From Paralithodes platypus (taxonomy: Eukaryota; Arthropoda; Malacostraca; Decapoda; Lithodidae), in contig CM064552.1 in NCBI GenBank assembly GCA_032716605.1, forward strand, positions 6,615,651 through 6,679,650: 64,000 nucleotides of DNA, read 5' to 3'. Shown in pieces: positions 55,185 to 64,000 of this stretch. Position numbers and translations under genes: made by a program. The number at the start of each line of letters is the position of its first letter. The stretch's first letter is position 1. The notes beneath the pieces are model-generated. The model was not told the origin of the DNA. It worked only from the letters and a program-made list of their open reading frames with translations, and searched no databases.

Positions 55185-55605
55185 TTGCCCAGAGAGCCAC
55201 ATCAAAGAGTTCCAGCAGCACCCACTCCACACGAAACACAGCCCAACTCTCAAAGTCATCCTCGGTCTCAAGCCTCAAATCTTCCACATCTAATTCTTCC
55301 TCCAATCTGAAGAGCTCTTCATCTGCATCCAACTTAAAGACCTCTACTTCTACCTCAGATTTAAAGGCATCCACCTCCTCATCAAGCTTACAAACTGCTT
55401 CTTCTACTAACTTGAAGACCTCCCGTTCGTCGTCACGACTTGAGGCATCATCCTCCAGCTCGAGCGTGAGTGATGCCGGGGTGGAGCAGCGTCGTAGGGT
55501 GGTCAGGAGGAAGAGTGTCCCTCTGCGTGTTTTACCCTCTAAACTTACCCTTATCAAGTCCAGCAAGACCTCCCTTGTACACCACCCTAACCCCTTCGCT
55601 GCTAA
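55185..55605 (+). CDS. asp: asp exon 6 (Ser-rich, ends in the conserved pre-CH motif)
   Basis: Acceptor CCATCCCACAG, donor GCTAA before GTGAGT; enters with two bases needed and leaves in phase 2. It encodes an extreme Ser/Thr-rich stretch with a repeated Leu-Lys unit (SSLKSSTSNSSSNLKSSSSA, then SNLKTSTSTSDLKASTSS), followed by a basic segment VEQRRRVVRRKSVPLRVLPS and LTLIKSSKTSLVHHPNPFAAK. The last block aligns with vertebrate ASPM, where a closely similar block stands directly before the CH region, and anchors the homology. Confidence 0.94.
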
Positions 55606-55926
55606 GTGAGTCTCATTGTTCAACAGCTTTACTTTTCTGTTAGACATAATATTTTGTATAAAGGGAAAGTAATATATCCTTCAAGACACATTAATAGTGG
55701 TTGAGTGATAATCCTCTATCCCCTGAGGATAGTGACCTCTGTCACAGAGGAAGAAGTAAAAGTTTTCAATTGTTTTTAAATTTTGTAAAGGATGACTTAA
55801 AGGATAAGACAAATAGTCATGGCAGGTAATCCATCTAATTCTATCTACAGTCTAGACATAGTTAAGTCTTGAGTCTGTCTAAGGTAAGAACCACCTTAGC
55901 TAATTCTTTTCCCTATTACCCCACAG

Positions 55927-56042
55927 GAACATGTACTATGATAGTCGCTGGGTGGACAAACAAGTTGCAGGTTTCACCAAGTGGCTCAACTTTATCCTAA
56001 CACCTCCTGAGGAAGAGGACACTGCATCCAAGCTCAAAAAGG
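55927..56042 (+). CDS. asp: asp exon 7 (conserved ASPM motif)
   Basis: Acceptor TTACCCCACAG, donor AAAAAGG before GTAAGT. It encodes [20 protein letters not shown] and [26 protein letters not shown] is the most diagnostic ASPM/Asp signature. Phase 2 to phase 1 fits exons 6 and 8. Confidence 0.97.
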
Positions 56043-56157
56043 GTAAGTGTTTGTTTACTTGAGCAAATGGCTTGTGCTTCCTTTACAAGAGCAGGTTTTA
56101 TGATTTGTTAAGAAAACACCTACAATAAAGCATTAAACCTTAATTCTCCCATTCCAG

Positions 56158-56397
56158 TTGATGTTGGTAAACTGTGGTGCGAGGCCAACAAGACCCGTGT
56201 TCCTCCGGCTGCCCCGACTAAGGAAGTGATGTCCCTGCGAGCCTACACTGCCCGCCGTAGACTCAACAGGCTGCGGAGGAAGGCCTGTCGCTTCTACCAT
56301 GCCCCGGAGATGGTGGAGGTGGTGACCAAACTGGAACAAGCCATTGATAAGAAACATCTGGCCATACGCAAGGACAGACTCACACATGCTGACATGG
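56158..56397 (+). CDS. asp: asp exon 8
   Basis: Acceptor CCCATTCCAG, donor GACATGG before GTGAGT, phase 1 at both ends. It encodes [40 protein letters not shown] and a charged helix ending [11 protein letters not shown]. It corresponds to the strongly conserved helical segment preceding the first CH domain of ASPM. Confidence 0.97.
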
Positions 56398-56550
56398 GTG
56401 AGTAGGGGTGCTGGCTGACTATATTTATTTAATTTATTTGTCAGTACTGTATCATCACTTGTATTTTTAGCTTTTTCAATTATTATAGCTTTATTGGTGG
56501 TGATTTGCAGCTCTCTCACATGGAGCATCATCTCACATGGAGCACATGGT

Positions 56551-57804
56551 ACAGCCAGCTGTACCTCTCACTTCACTTCCATGTATCTTTCTGGGCATTC
56601 TCTCCTCATGGTCGAACCACCTCAAAGTATTTCTCTTTATCCATTCAACCATTCCTCATTCGATACCCAGAGCATACTCTTCCATTATAAAAAGGCTCAT
56701 TCATTCGCTCGTGTGGATTTCTCATATGGAAACTCCAGAATAGGTAAGCCTCATGGCAAATACTGTACTCCTGGGCGGACTACGAAGTCTAACCATAAAG
56801 CTAATGTGTTGTCATCACATATACCAGTGTGTGTGTTTGTGGTTGTCATTTAAGGATGGGTTTTATTAACTTTGAATTGTGTTATTGACAAGTTTGAAAT
56901 AATTTATGATGGATTCACAAACTATTTTGGCAGCTTTTGCTTGCCAAGTTTACTGTTAACAGTATGGTAATAGCTAAAGGAATCATAATCTTCATCTCTG
57001 ATACCTTTCTTCCTCCTGTGAAACTTTTGCTAAAGGATAGCAATTGCAGAAATGCCTCCAGGGTACTTTGAACACATTTCTTTTGCCTTTGCAGTAATGC
57101 ACAGCCAGCTGTACCTCTCACTTCACTTCCATGTATCTTTCTGGGCATTCTCTCCTCATGGTCGAACCACCTCAAAGTATTTCTCTTTATCCATTCAACC
57201 ATTCCTCATTCGATACCCAGAGCATACTCTTCCATTATAAAAAGGCTCATTCATTCGCTCGTGTGGATTTCTCATATGGAAACTCCAGAATAGGTAAGCC
57301 TCATGGCAAATACTGTACTCCTGGGCGGACTACGAAGTCTAACCATAAAGCTAATGTGTTGTCATCACATATACCAGTGTGTGTGTTTGTGGTTGTCATT
57401 TAAGGATGGGTTTTATTAACTTTGAATTGTGTTATTGACAAGTTTGAAATAATTTATGATGGATTCACAAACTATTTTGGCAGCTTTTGCTTGCCAAGTT
57501 TACTGTTAACAGTATGGTAATAGCTAAAGGAATCATAATCTTCATCTCTGATACCTTTCTTCCTCCTGTGAAACTTTTGCTAAAGGATAGCAATTGCAGA
57601 AATGCCTCCAGGGTACTTTGAACACATTTCCTTTGCCTTTGCAGTAATGCACAGCCAGCTGTACCTCTCACTTCACTTCCATGTATCTTTCTGGGCATTC
57701 TCTCCTCATGGTCGAACCACCTCAAAGTATTTCTATCCATTCAACCATTCCTCATTCGATACCCAGAGCATACTCTTCCATTATAAAAAGGCTCATTCAT
57801 TCGC
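56551..57804. repeat. 550-bp tandem duplication in asp intron 8
   Basis: The marker GTACCTCTCACTTCACTTCC starts at 56561, 57111 and 57661, an exact 550-bp period. Units 56551-57100 and 57101-57650 are almost identical; a third partial unit ends near 57804. On the - strand each unit includes a small LINE-B-type C-terminal piece (VEWIKRNTLRWFDHEERMPR). Unit 3 has a small deletion (TTTCTCTTTATCC to TTTCTATCC). Confidence 0.95.
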
Positions 57805-58076
57805 CTATTACCAATTCCGTCTAGCCTGTGCACACAAGCTGCCATATAATGAAATAATTCATATCCACAGCCCTCAGTTTGGAGAGGGGCTCATTACTTG
57901 CTGTTCATGTTTAATTTCTGTGTGTTTTTGTTTGTAGGATCACACTGTTATGCAATGAGTTTTTTTTTTCACTTCTTGACAGACAATTCTAACTTTTAGG
58001 ATGCAATCAAGTTCTCAATTCAGAATTTGTTATAATTTTGACACTAATTGTAGTTTCTTTATTCATGCAGAGTTTA
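57805..58076. other. asp intron 8 segment
   Basis: No gene or clear repeat. Confidence 0.5.
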
Positions 58077-58360
58077 GTAAAATTTATCAGAACGTCCCGG
58101 ACTTCCCAAATTGACTACTGTAATTTCTTGAACGTGACGATAGTGCGTTGCTATGTGTGCGATTAGTTTGCTTGGGAAACAGATTAACTTGCTCATGTAG
58201 TAATGTACACCCTATGTGATGGATTGTGTTCTTTAATTTCATAAATTTTATTTTAATAAGCGTTGTTTCCACATAGCGATTTTGATATTTTGTTTTGACT
58301 TTATATTGTCTTTGTTCCAGTTTTGGTTTGACTTTGTTTGCAAGTTTTACATTTTAATTT
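58077..58360 (-). repeat. TGTAAAACTTGCAA-family repeat
   Basis: Complement of the full-length family: CAGAACGTCCCGGACTTCCC, GTGACGATAGTGCGTTG, TTGCTCATGTAGTAATGTAC, CGTTGTTTCCACATAGCGAT, TTTGCAAGTTTTACATTTTA. A further partial, diverged copy follows at 58361-58480 in the same orientation. Confidence 0.9.
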
Positions 58361-58596
58361 ATTTCATAAATTTTGTTTTAGTAAGCGTTATTTCCACATA
58401 GCGATTTTGATAAGTTATTTTACCTTTATCTTGTATCGTCCCAGTTTTGGTTTGTTTAGTTTGAACGTTTCACATTTTAATTTAAAGTTTAATTTAGAAG
58501 CTGTCAGACCCAAGTTGCCAAATGTGTAAAATCCAGAAGATCACAAATTTAAAGGATCTATTTCTGAGAGTGACGTGTTATTTACTTTTTGTACAG

Positions 58597-58738
58597 GTCT
58601 AAAGCAGGAGATGCTACACCTGGTCCTGTGCTACAACCCCCTGTGGCTGCGCATTGGTCTGGAGACGGTCTATGGAGAGTTGCTACACCTCTCGTCCAAC
58701 ACCGACATCACTGCCATCACACACTTCTTGATTAACAG
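58597..58738 (+). CDS. asp: asp exon 9 (CH region)
   Basis: Acceptor TTTTTGTACAG, donor ATTAACAG before GTACTG; phase 1 in, phase 2 out. It encodes GLKQEMLHLVLCYNPLWLRI, GLETVYGELLHLSSNTDITA and THFLINR. YNPLWLRIGLETxYGE is the hallmark of the ASPM CH region. The open frame past the donor belongs to a LINE fragment, not to the gene. Confidence 0.97.
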
Positions 58739-58761
58739 GTACTGTGTTGTACAGACATTCA

Positions 58762-59388
58762 CCCACAGATCACCTACATCAAGAAACCAAAATCCTCAAA
58801 GTCAAAGACCATCTGGACATGAGAGGCACTCAATTCCTGGCAGCAGCTTCCACGAACCAAGACCACCCACTAAACTACATGGCAACACACCCACAGACAC
58901 CAAGAAATATCAAAACAACACCCAGCACACGGTATCACACACAATTATTGTCCTCTCTCCCTCCCTGCCCACCCCGAACCAACTTCCAAATGCACATCCA
59001 TACTCATATCTCTCACCGATCCATCCACTCACTCACAGACAACACGCAGCTGCATGCACGACCTCCCGAAATCCATCCTTCCGAATCCTCCCTTCCTCGC
59101 GAGGACAGAGTCCACCTGGCCAGGCTGAGATGCGGACACCATCCAGCTCTCCTGAGCTATCAGAAGAGACTGGATGACTCCGTTGTCGACGCCTGCCCGG
59201 GATGTAACACAGCACCCCATACCATTAAACACATCATAGAAGACTGCATTTCACACAACCACTTACGCCAACAACACAATCTACACTCAATGAGAGCTCT
59301 GTGGGAAAGCCCGATCGTGGCCATGGCCTTTCTCAGGGACTCGGGGCTGTTCGGCCAGGCAGCTTAGGGAACAACAACAACAACAACA
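58762..59388 (+). mobile_element. Jockey-like LINE, 5'-truncated, with (AAC)n tail
   Basis: Bounded by ACAGACATTCA (58751-58761 and 59389-59399). It encodes the C-terminus of a LINE reverse transcriptase protein: LHQETKILKVKDHLDMRGTQ, REDRVHLARLRCGHHPALLS, a CCHH-like knuckle (CPGCNTAPHTIKHIIEDC), then WESPIVAMAFLRDSGLFGQA and a stop before GGGAACAACAAC. This 3' end is shared with the SINE-AAC family. It sits 24 bp inside asp intron 9. Confidence 0.9.
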
Positions 59389-59439
59389 ACAGACATTCAA
59401 AGTTTACATTCATTATTATTAGTTCTGCATCTTCTCTAA

Positions 59440-59492
59440 AGCATTGACATCATTGCAACAATGCAATTTCACATTTCTTGATTAACAGGTAC
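59440..59492 (+). repeat. Degenerate duplicate of the end of asp exon 9
   Basis: CACATTTCTTGATTAACAGG plus TAC at 59470-59492 matches exon 9 end plus donor (58720-58742) at 22 of 23 positions. Upstream GACATCATTGC also resembles the exon (GACATCACTGC), but in-frame stops (TAA, TGA) exclude coding use. Confidence 0.65.
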
Positions 59493-59920
59493 AGTACTAT
59501 ACTTAACACTTTGGCTGCGGACATATTTCCGCCTTATTAGGGCTAATTCAGGCACTCCTGATTGATTAGGCAAGTGTCTGAATGAAATTAAATGTATTCA
59601 GCCAAAAACTAGAAGAAAATAGCATCAAAATGACACCAAAAACGAGCGCGGGCTTCACCCGCAGCGCTACCATAGACATTCGCTATAATGAGCAATTATT
59701 GCTAATGTTGCGCTACATTTGCCTTTGGCAGCGCTGTATATCTCACAAGACTCTGACTCAGAGTCTTCAGTGCCGCGGCCGGCTGGCTGGGGAAAGGACG
59801 TGTGGCCTGTCGCGCTCCCTCTCCCTCGATTCTACAGGCTTTAAGAGGCTTTAAAAAACTGTAAATTGCTGTAAATTGCCATGGCGTTCCGGAACGTCTC
59901 CCGTCGGCAAATGGGGTAAT
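59493..59920. other. asp intron 9 segment
   Basis: Contains GC-rich stretches (59640-59660, 59770-59800) with a small ORF of no recognisable family. Confidence 0.45.
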
Positions 59921-60013
59921 AAAATTGTAAAACTTGCAAAATAAACAAACCAAAACTATACAGTACTGTACTAGTGTTTTGGTATATTTGTTTTGCAAGT
60001 TTTACATTTTAAT
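59921..60013. repeat. Hairpin of two TGTAAAACTTGCAA ends
   Basis: AATTGTAAAACTTGCAAAAT then AACAAACCAAAAC on the left faces GTTTTGGTATATTTGTTTT and GCAAGTTTTACATTTTAATT on the right around a loop of about 18 bp, so two family ends lie head to head. Confidence 0.88.
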
Positions 60014-60407
60014 TTGTACTTTATTTTAACCCTTTTAAATATTATGTTCTCTCCACCAACCAACTTTACTCCTAAACTCGATTAATGAAATTAACAAACA
60101 CATGTGGCAGTCCGGGGATCAAAACCACTGATTTTCCTTTTAGTTTATTATACGGGTATCTATTTTGTAAATTTAATCATTCACCTTTTTTTTATACTGG
60201 TATCCATTTTTAGATATTAATTCACTGTTTTAGAATTTATAACCTGAAGCCAATGATAACTTAGGCTATTAGAAGAATACACAGTATCCCTATTTATATA
60301 TCACATTACTATTATCACCTTCCCCATTTCCTCCTTTTGCTATCATATTCTGTTCCATATTTAGTACCGGTATTAAATTTCTGTATTTTCCAACCCTGTT
60401 TTTGCAG
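60014..60407. other. asp intron 9, right end
   Basis: AT-rich; 60048-60125 is a diverged copy of 41983-42060. Ends in acceptor TTTTTGCAG. Confidence 0.5.
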
Positions 60408-60606
60408 ACTGTTGAACAACCCATCCATCGCCTCTAAGTACGCCCATCCGACGGTACCCCACAGCTACGGTCTAGGGTTCGAGGAGTCACTCAAGACCTT
60501 CCAGCTCAAGAACTTCCTGGTGCTAGTGTTGTTCCTTGACCGTGCCAAGACTGCCCGACTTATTGACCATGACCCCTGCCTCTTCAACAAGCAGGCTGAA
60601 TACAAG
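60408..60606 (+). CDS. asp: asp exon 10 (CH region)
   Basis: Acceptor CTGTTTTTGCAG, donor TACAAG before GTCAGA; phase 2 in, phase 0 out. It encodes [40 protein letters not shown] and [26 protein letters not shown] and IDHDPCLF are near-invariant ASPM motifs. Confidence 0.97.
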
Positions 60607-60676
60607 GTCAGACTAATACTATTGGTATACACTGTATGCACATACAATTTTACTGTCTTGGTGGTATAATGGTTAA

Positions 60677-61288
60677 CCCAGGAACTGCTGGGAGACTCTT
60701 AAGAGTTCCCCCGGCGGACTGCGGGGAGACTCTTAAGAGTGAGTGAAAAAAAAAATCAACTTTTGACATAGATTTTTTTTTTTAATTTATTTTTTTATTT
60801 TTTGGCCCCTGGGCCATGCAAAATCTCAGTCCTCTACCTCCCCTCCTTCCCCACTTTCCTCCTCTCCTTCAGTTATCACCTATTTTCCCTGTTATTCCCT
60901 TATTCTGAGGTATATTTTCGTGCTAACATTAGCGAGTTGCAAGCAGGGTGTTGTCATCACTGATGGCAAGCGAGTGCAAGAGAGAGAGAGAGAGAGTATC
61001 GATCGACTGTGTCTCAGTGGCCTTGGGGGAAATTGGCGGGAAAGCAGTTTGCCTCACCCATACATTATACAACTCGCGGGCTATATCTCCGATTTTGACC
61101 ATCCAAACGCTGTTTTCACTCGTTTTATTGTTGTTTCAGGTTAATACCTTTATAATCAACCCATAATAGGCGCATATGGATAAGTATTAATGCTATTAAT
61201 GGCACAATGAATATTTTAGTGACGGAAACACCTCAAATACGTCAGCACAGGGGGACGTTTCCAATTACCCCCATGCGCACTTCAGAGG
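60677..61288 (+). mobile_element. piggyBac-like MITE P2, second copy
   Basis: Flanked by TTAA (60673-60676 and 61289-61292), 612 bp. Colinear and highly similar to 28749-29329 apart from an extra left-end duplication (GGGAGACTCTTAAGAGT occurs twice) and a shorter A/T tract. The right end GCGCACTTCAGAGG is the same. In asp intron 10. Confidence 0.92.
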
Positions 61289-61349
61289 TTAAAGCATGCA
61301 TGTTCTGTATTTTTATTATAACGGTATATAGTATATATATATATATATG

Positions 61350-61650
61350 TTTTCCTATGTGAGTGATGTTGACCAAAGGCAGAACTGACTGTGACGAGTG
61401 CCTCCCCCAAAGTTGAGAGAGTAACAGGGCCAAAATCAAGGGACGTTCGAGTCAAAATGCCTAGACACAGAGTTTGAAGTAATTTAAGTCATAGGATGAG
61501 GGAAAGACTGATTCTGGGAGAGAGTTCTAGAGCTCAGCTGTTGAATAGAAGAAAGATTGAGAATGACACTTCATTCTTGGTTTGGAGAGTTGCACAGAGT
61601 AGGAGTGGGATTGTGTTGCAAGATGGGTGCTACGTGCTCTATGAAGATAT
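61350..61650 (-). mobile_element. LINE-A fragment
   Basis: Complement matches 14230-14520: AGTGCCTCCCCCAAAGTTGA, GTTGAATAGAAGAAAG, GAGAGTTGCACAGAGTAGGA and GTGGGATTGTGTTGCAAGAT. Decayed. Confidence 0.75.
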
Positions 61651-62042
61651 CTTTTAGTTACAGGCTCACTGTCACTCGTCCAGAATAAAAATCGACACCT
61701 GAATGGGGTGAAGCATCTTAGTTCACAAAACTAATGGCATGAAGTGTCAAGTGTCTTAATATTTCCAAACTAATTGAGCGAAACAGGGGAGTCCAAAAAG
61801 ATCCCCTCAGACTAAATAGGGTTAAAGCAAACATGGTGAGTGTGTGTTAGTATGGACGTGTTGGTATGTGCGTACTTATCTAATACTGTACAGTAATACT
61901 GGAACTGATATATTGTTTAAATGTTAATCAATGAAATTAGAATGATTAAAACTTGCAAACCAAACAAACCAAAATAGGAACCGCACATTATAAAGACAAA
62001 ACAATATAATGACTAAACTGTTTACACCATGTTTATTTTCAG
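61651..62042. other. asp intron 10, right part
   Basis: Contains a partial TGTAAAACTTGCAA-family match at 61945-61980 (AAAACTTGCAAACCAAACAA) and foldback-like phrases near 61700-61790. Acceptor TTTATTTTCAG ends it. Confidence 0.55.
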
Positions 62043-62218
62043 TCGAGTCGTGAGATCCTGATAGCGTTTGCTCGTGCCTTCCTGTCTGGTGTGGGTGACG
62101 TGACGAAACATCTGAGCTACCTGGGCTACAGTGTGACCCACAAACAGACCTGCCTGGAGGAGTTTGATTACGCTGTCACATCCCTGCCTGTAGACCTACG
62201 CTGCGGCATCAGACTCAC
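62043..62218 (+). CDS. asp: asp exon 11 (CH region), last exon in window
   Basis: Acceptor TTTATTTTCAG, donor GACTCAC before GTGAGG; enters in phase 0 and leaves in phase 2, so at least one more exon follows. It encodes [40 protein letters not shown] and [18 protein letters not shown]. The order matches vertebrate ASPM, where an arginine and the rest of the first CH domain follow. No next exon was found up to 64000. Confidence 0.96.
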
Positions 62219-62525
62219 GTGAGGGCATAGTATATCTATCTATCCAGGCCCAATCCCCACTTTTCCTATTTAAAAAAAAAAAAAAAAAAAAAATCGGGGG
62301 TGGCCGTTTCAAGACAGAGCAAGAATAGTGACAACACAAAACACAACAGAAAACAATGAACACACAAAAACAAAATACAAATTCACACACATCTAGGTAG
62401 TAGTTGATTCAAATGTAAAACATGTAAAACAAATAACCAAAACAGGAACTGCACAATATATAGACAAAAGAGCTGATCAAAATCACTGTGGAAATAATGC
62501 AAAATAATAATATGAAATAGAAATT
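62219..62525. other. asp intron 11 with repeat X fragment
   Basis: A 24-bp A/T run, then ATCGGGGGTGGCCGTTTCAA and GACAGAGCAAGAATAGTGAC at 62293-62335, a diverged piece of repeat X. A diverged TGTAAAACATG copy lies at 62412-62440. Confidence 0.65.
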
Positions 62526-62875
62526 AAAATGTAAAACTTGCAAACTAAACAAACCAAAATTGGGACAAGGACAATATAAAGTCAAATTAAATTATCAAAA
62601 TCGCTATGTGGAAACAACGCTTACTAAAATTAAATTTATGAAATAAAAGAACACAATCCACCACGTAGGGTGTACATTACTACATGAGCAAGTTAATCTG
62701 TTTCCCAAGCAAACTAATCGCACACATAATAACGCACTATATATGTACATGGAATGTACATCACTATATGAGTAACTAAATTTGTGTCCAAAGCAAATTA
62801 GTCACACATATATTAGCATACTCTCTTCATTATTCAAGAAATTAGTCAACTTGTGAAGTTCAGGATGTGCTGGTA
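62526..62875 (+). repeat. TGTAAAACTTGCAA-family repeat, longest + strand copy
   Basis: Starts TGTAAAACTTGCAAACTAAA, continues with GGGACAAGGACAATATAAAG, CTATGTGGAAACAACGCTTA, TACATGAGCAAGTTAATCTG and GCAAACTAATCGCACACATA. A second, more diverged pass of the last part (GTAACTAAATTTGTGTCC, AAGCAAATTAGTCACAC) follows. It ends near AGTTCAGGATGTGCTGG. Confidence 0.85.
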
Positions 62876-63071
62876 AATATTTACCGGTAGGGTTAATTAG
62901 TAGAGGGTGTTAGTGGGTAGCGTATTGTCATCGTCTGCACCTATGCATGCCTCCTCTTAGCTGACTTTGGCGTGCATTATTATTTTTGTAGTTTTCCCCA
63001 TTTTAATAATATTAATTCTGATCTTCAATAATTCGGACTATTGGGATTTTTTAATGAAATGTTCGGGTTAA
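62876..63071. other. asp intron 11 segment
   Basis: AT-rich, no feature recognised. Ends with the TTAA of the following MITE. Confidence 0.5.
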
Positions 63072-63551
63072 CCCTCCGGGACCGGCTACGCATTCTATAA
63101 ATATTCCCCGAAACCCGGGGGTTTGGGCCGAAAAACTTCTACGCCTAGGCTACCGTATCTTTGTTATTTTGACTGCTTCCACATTCCCGCACATCCCCAA
63201 GCGTAGATGTGTTTCGTACCTGTAGAATGGCGTTGAGTAGAGCTCTCTAAGTCAACTGGTTCAGTTGTGATGACGATTTCCATGGAGAGAACTTTGTGGC
63301 GATGTCAGCCATATCAGCCACTTTTCAATACTAAACAATAACACACAGCCACACAAAAACAAGGGACGCCTCTCCTTCTTGTGGTAGGAGATGCGCTGCG
63401 TCGGTCCAACCGGCTGTTGTTTACATGCGTCGGACGGACGGCTTTCAAAACAAGCTTACAGGCTTTCAAGCTGCCGGAGCCTCAGAGCCCTACCGGGTTC
63501 CGCGGGCCGCGTTTGTTATGGGTGCCTCAGAGCCCTACTGGGTCTGAGGGG
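63072..63551 (+). mobile_element. piggyBac-like MITE P1, uninterrupted copy
   Basis: 480 bp between TTAA at 63068-63071 and 63552-63555. Left end CCCTCCGGGACCGGCTACGC; the complement of the right end is CCCTCAGACCCAGTAGGG. It is the inverse of 28530-29594 minus P2. It contains a short direct repeat near the right end (GCCTCAGAGCCCTAC twice, 63478 and 63522). No transposase. Confidence 0.9.
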
Positions 63552-63588
63552 TTAATGGTTCTTACTGTACAGTATTTGGTATTTATTA

Positions 63589-63780
63589 TTATAATGTAAA
63601 ACTTGCAAACAAAAAAACCCAAAACCTAGACGAACACAGCAAAAAGACAAAACAACTCATCAAAATCGCTATGTGGAAACAACGGCCAAGCAAAATAATA
63701 ATTTAGTAATTATAATGTAAAACTTGCAATAAAGAACACAATCAACCACATAGGGTGTACATTACTACATGAGCAAGTAC
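63589..63780 (+). repeat. TGTAAAACTTGCAA-family repeat, rearranged
   Basis: Starts at ATAATGTAAAACTTGCAAAC, has AAATCGCTATGTGGAAACAA, restarts at 63714 with ATAATGTAAAACTTGCAATA, then ends ACATAGGGTGTACATTACTA and ATGAGCAAGTACC. Confidence 0.82.
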
Positions 63781-64000
63781 CGTAAAGTGGGGTAACTTCG
63801 GACTTGGGTCATAACTTCGGACATCGGCGATAATAAGTAATTAGACATTGTCATTATATAATGGATTTTTTTTTTTTTTTTTTTTTGTGGGGTCCGTTTA
63901 GAGAAATGGCAAAGGAAGAGCATGTAAAAGTCCTAGGGAACTGACATGAGTATATGTACACGAAAAAAATATTATATATGTGACGAAAATATGTACATTT
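63781..64000. other. Right edge, possible MITE start
   Basis: Begins ACCGTAAAGTGGGGTAACTT and repeats the phrase TAACTTCGGAC twice. It looks like the start of another element cut by the window edge, followed by a T-run. No gene. Confidence 0.4.

Larger units (their letters stand above)
30046..62218 (+). other. asp: asp/ASPM gene (abnormal spindle orthologue), 5' part
   Basis: Eleven exons with GT/AG junctions and consistent phases give about 1832 codons. ASPM/Asp is a microtubule minus-end and spindle-pole protein that, with its partner katanin and calmodulin, organises spindle poles and orients division; in vertebrates it is the main primary-microcephaly gene. Evidence here is an N-terminal ASH domain (exons 2-3) and the highly conserved segment before and within the CH region: [13 protein letters not shown] plus [11 protein letters not shown] (exons 6-7), [20 protein letters not shown] (8), YNPLWLRIGLETVYGELL (9), YAHPTVPH and [11 protein letters not shown] (10), and [18 protein letters not shown] (11). 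The rest of the CH domains and the IQ repeats lie beyond the right edge. Introns of up to 9.5 kb are inflated by nested transposons. No promoter could be identified. Confidence 0.96.

Noticed and set aside
58739..59367. Extension of asp exon 9 into a long open frame
   Set aside because: The donor GTACTG follows the conserved INR, exon 10 continues in phase, and the open frame is the C-terminus of a Jockey-like LINE with its own target duplication.
1..64000. CRISPR array or bacterial mobile system
   Set aside because: Tandem repeats present lack unique spacers; intron/exon structure and LINE/SINE content show a eukaryotic nuclear genome.

Overview
The window is a repeat-dense piece of an animal nuclear genome. 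It holds spliced exons with GT/AG junctions, LINEs, SINEs, hAT, piggyBac-like and TA-duplicating DNA elements, and long introns full of nested insertions. There are no bacterial-style operons. The one clear host gene is an ASPM/abnormal spindle (asp) orthologue on the + strand. The repeat complement (RNase H-bearing LINEs, an RLE LINE, tRNA-derived SINEs) suggests an arthropod, most likely a decapod crustacean. That taxonomic call is inference and cannot be proved from this sequence alone.

Layout, left part (1-30,000): almost entirely mobile DNA. It has fragments of two LINE families (called LINE-A and LINE-B here), a truncated hAT transposase, a 38-bp minisatellite, and an antisense broken ORF with a cysteine-protease-like residue pattern (4408-5037). 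A decayed LINE with a restriction-like endonuclease domain lies at about 8160-11239 and is surrounded by three copies of a tRNA-like block. A 77-bp tandem array follows (13388-13872). An intronless coiled-coil ORF is split by a 3.5-kb LTR-like insertion (15797-20195). Further right are a 1.1-kb inverted repeat (24831-25942) and a piggyBac-like MITE nested inside another (28530-29594).

Right part (30,046-62,218): eleven consecutive asp/ASPM exons covering about 1832 codons with consistent splice phases. They encode an ASH domain (exons 2-3), a basic linker (exon 4), a 1143-codon phospho-motif-rich exon (exon 5), a Ser-rich exon (6), and the start of the conserved calponin-homology region (exons 7-11). 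The gene runs off the right edge, so the rest of the CH region and the IQ repeats are not in the window. Its introns carry a near full-length LINE with a 13-bp target-site duplication (43350-50535) and an L2/CR1-like LINE plus a TA MITE both nested inside one SINE (33071-38036). They also carry nested hAT MITEs (31654-32519), a 550-bp tandem duplication (56551-57804), a second copy of each piggyBac-like MITE, and many copies of one short repeat beginning TGTAAAACTTGCAA.

The most interesting points are four. Several insertions have both a target duplication and an internal empty-site control in the same window. One SINE landed 13 bp inside the asp intron 2 donor and duplicated that donor. A SINE family carries the 3' end of a LINE also present here. 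A coiled-coil reading frame becomes continuous across its LTR-like insertion. Most other reading frames in the window are shadows or decayed transposon pieces.
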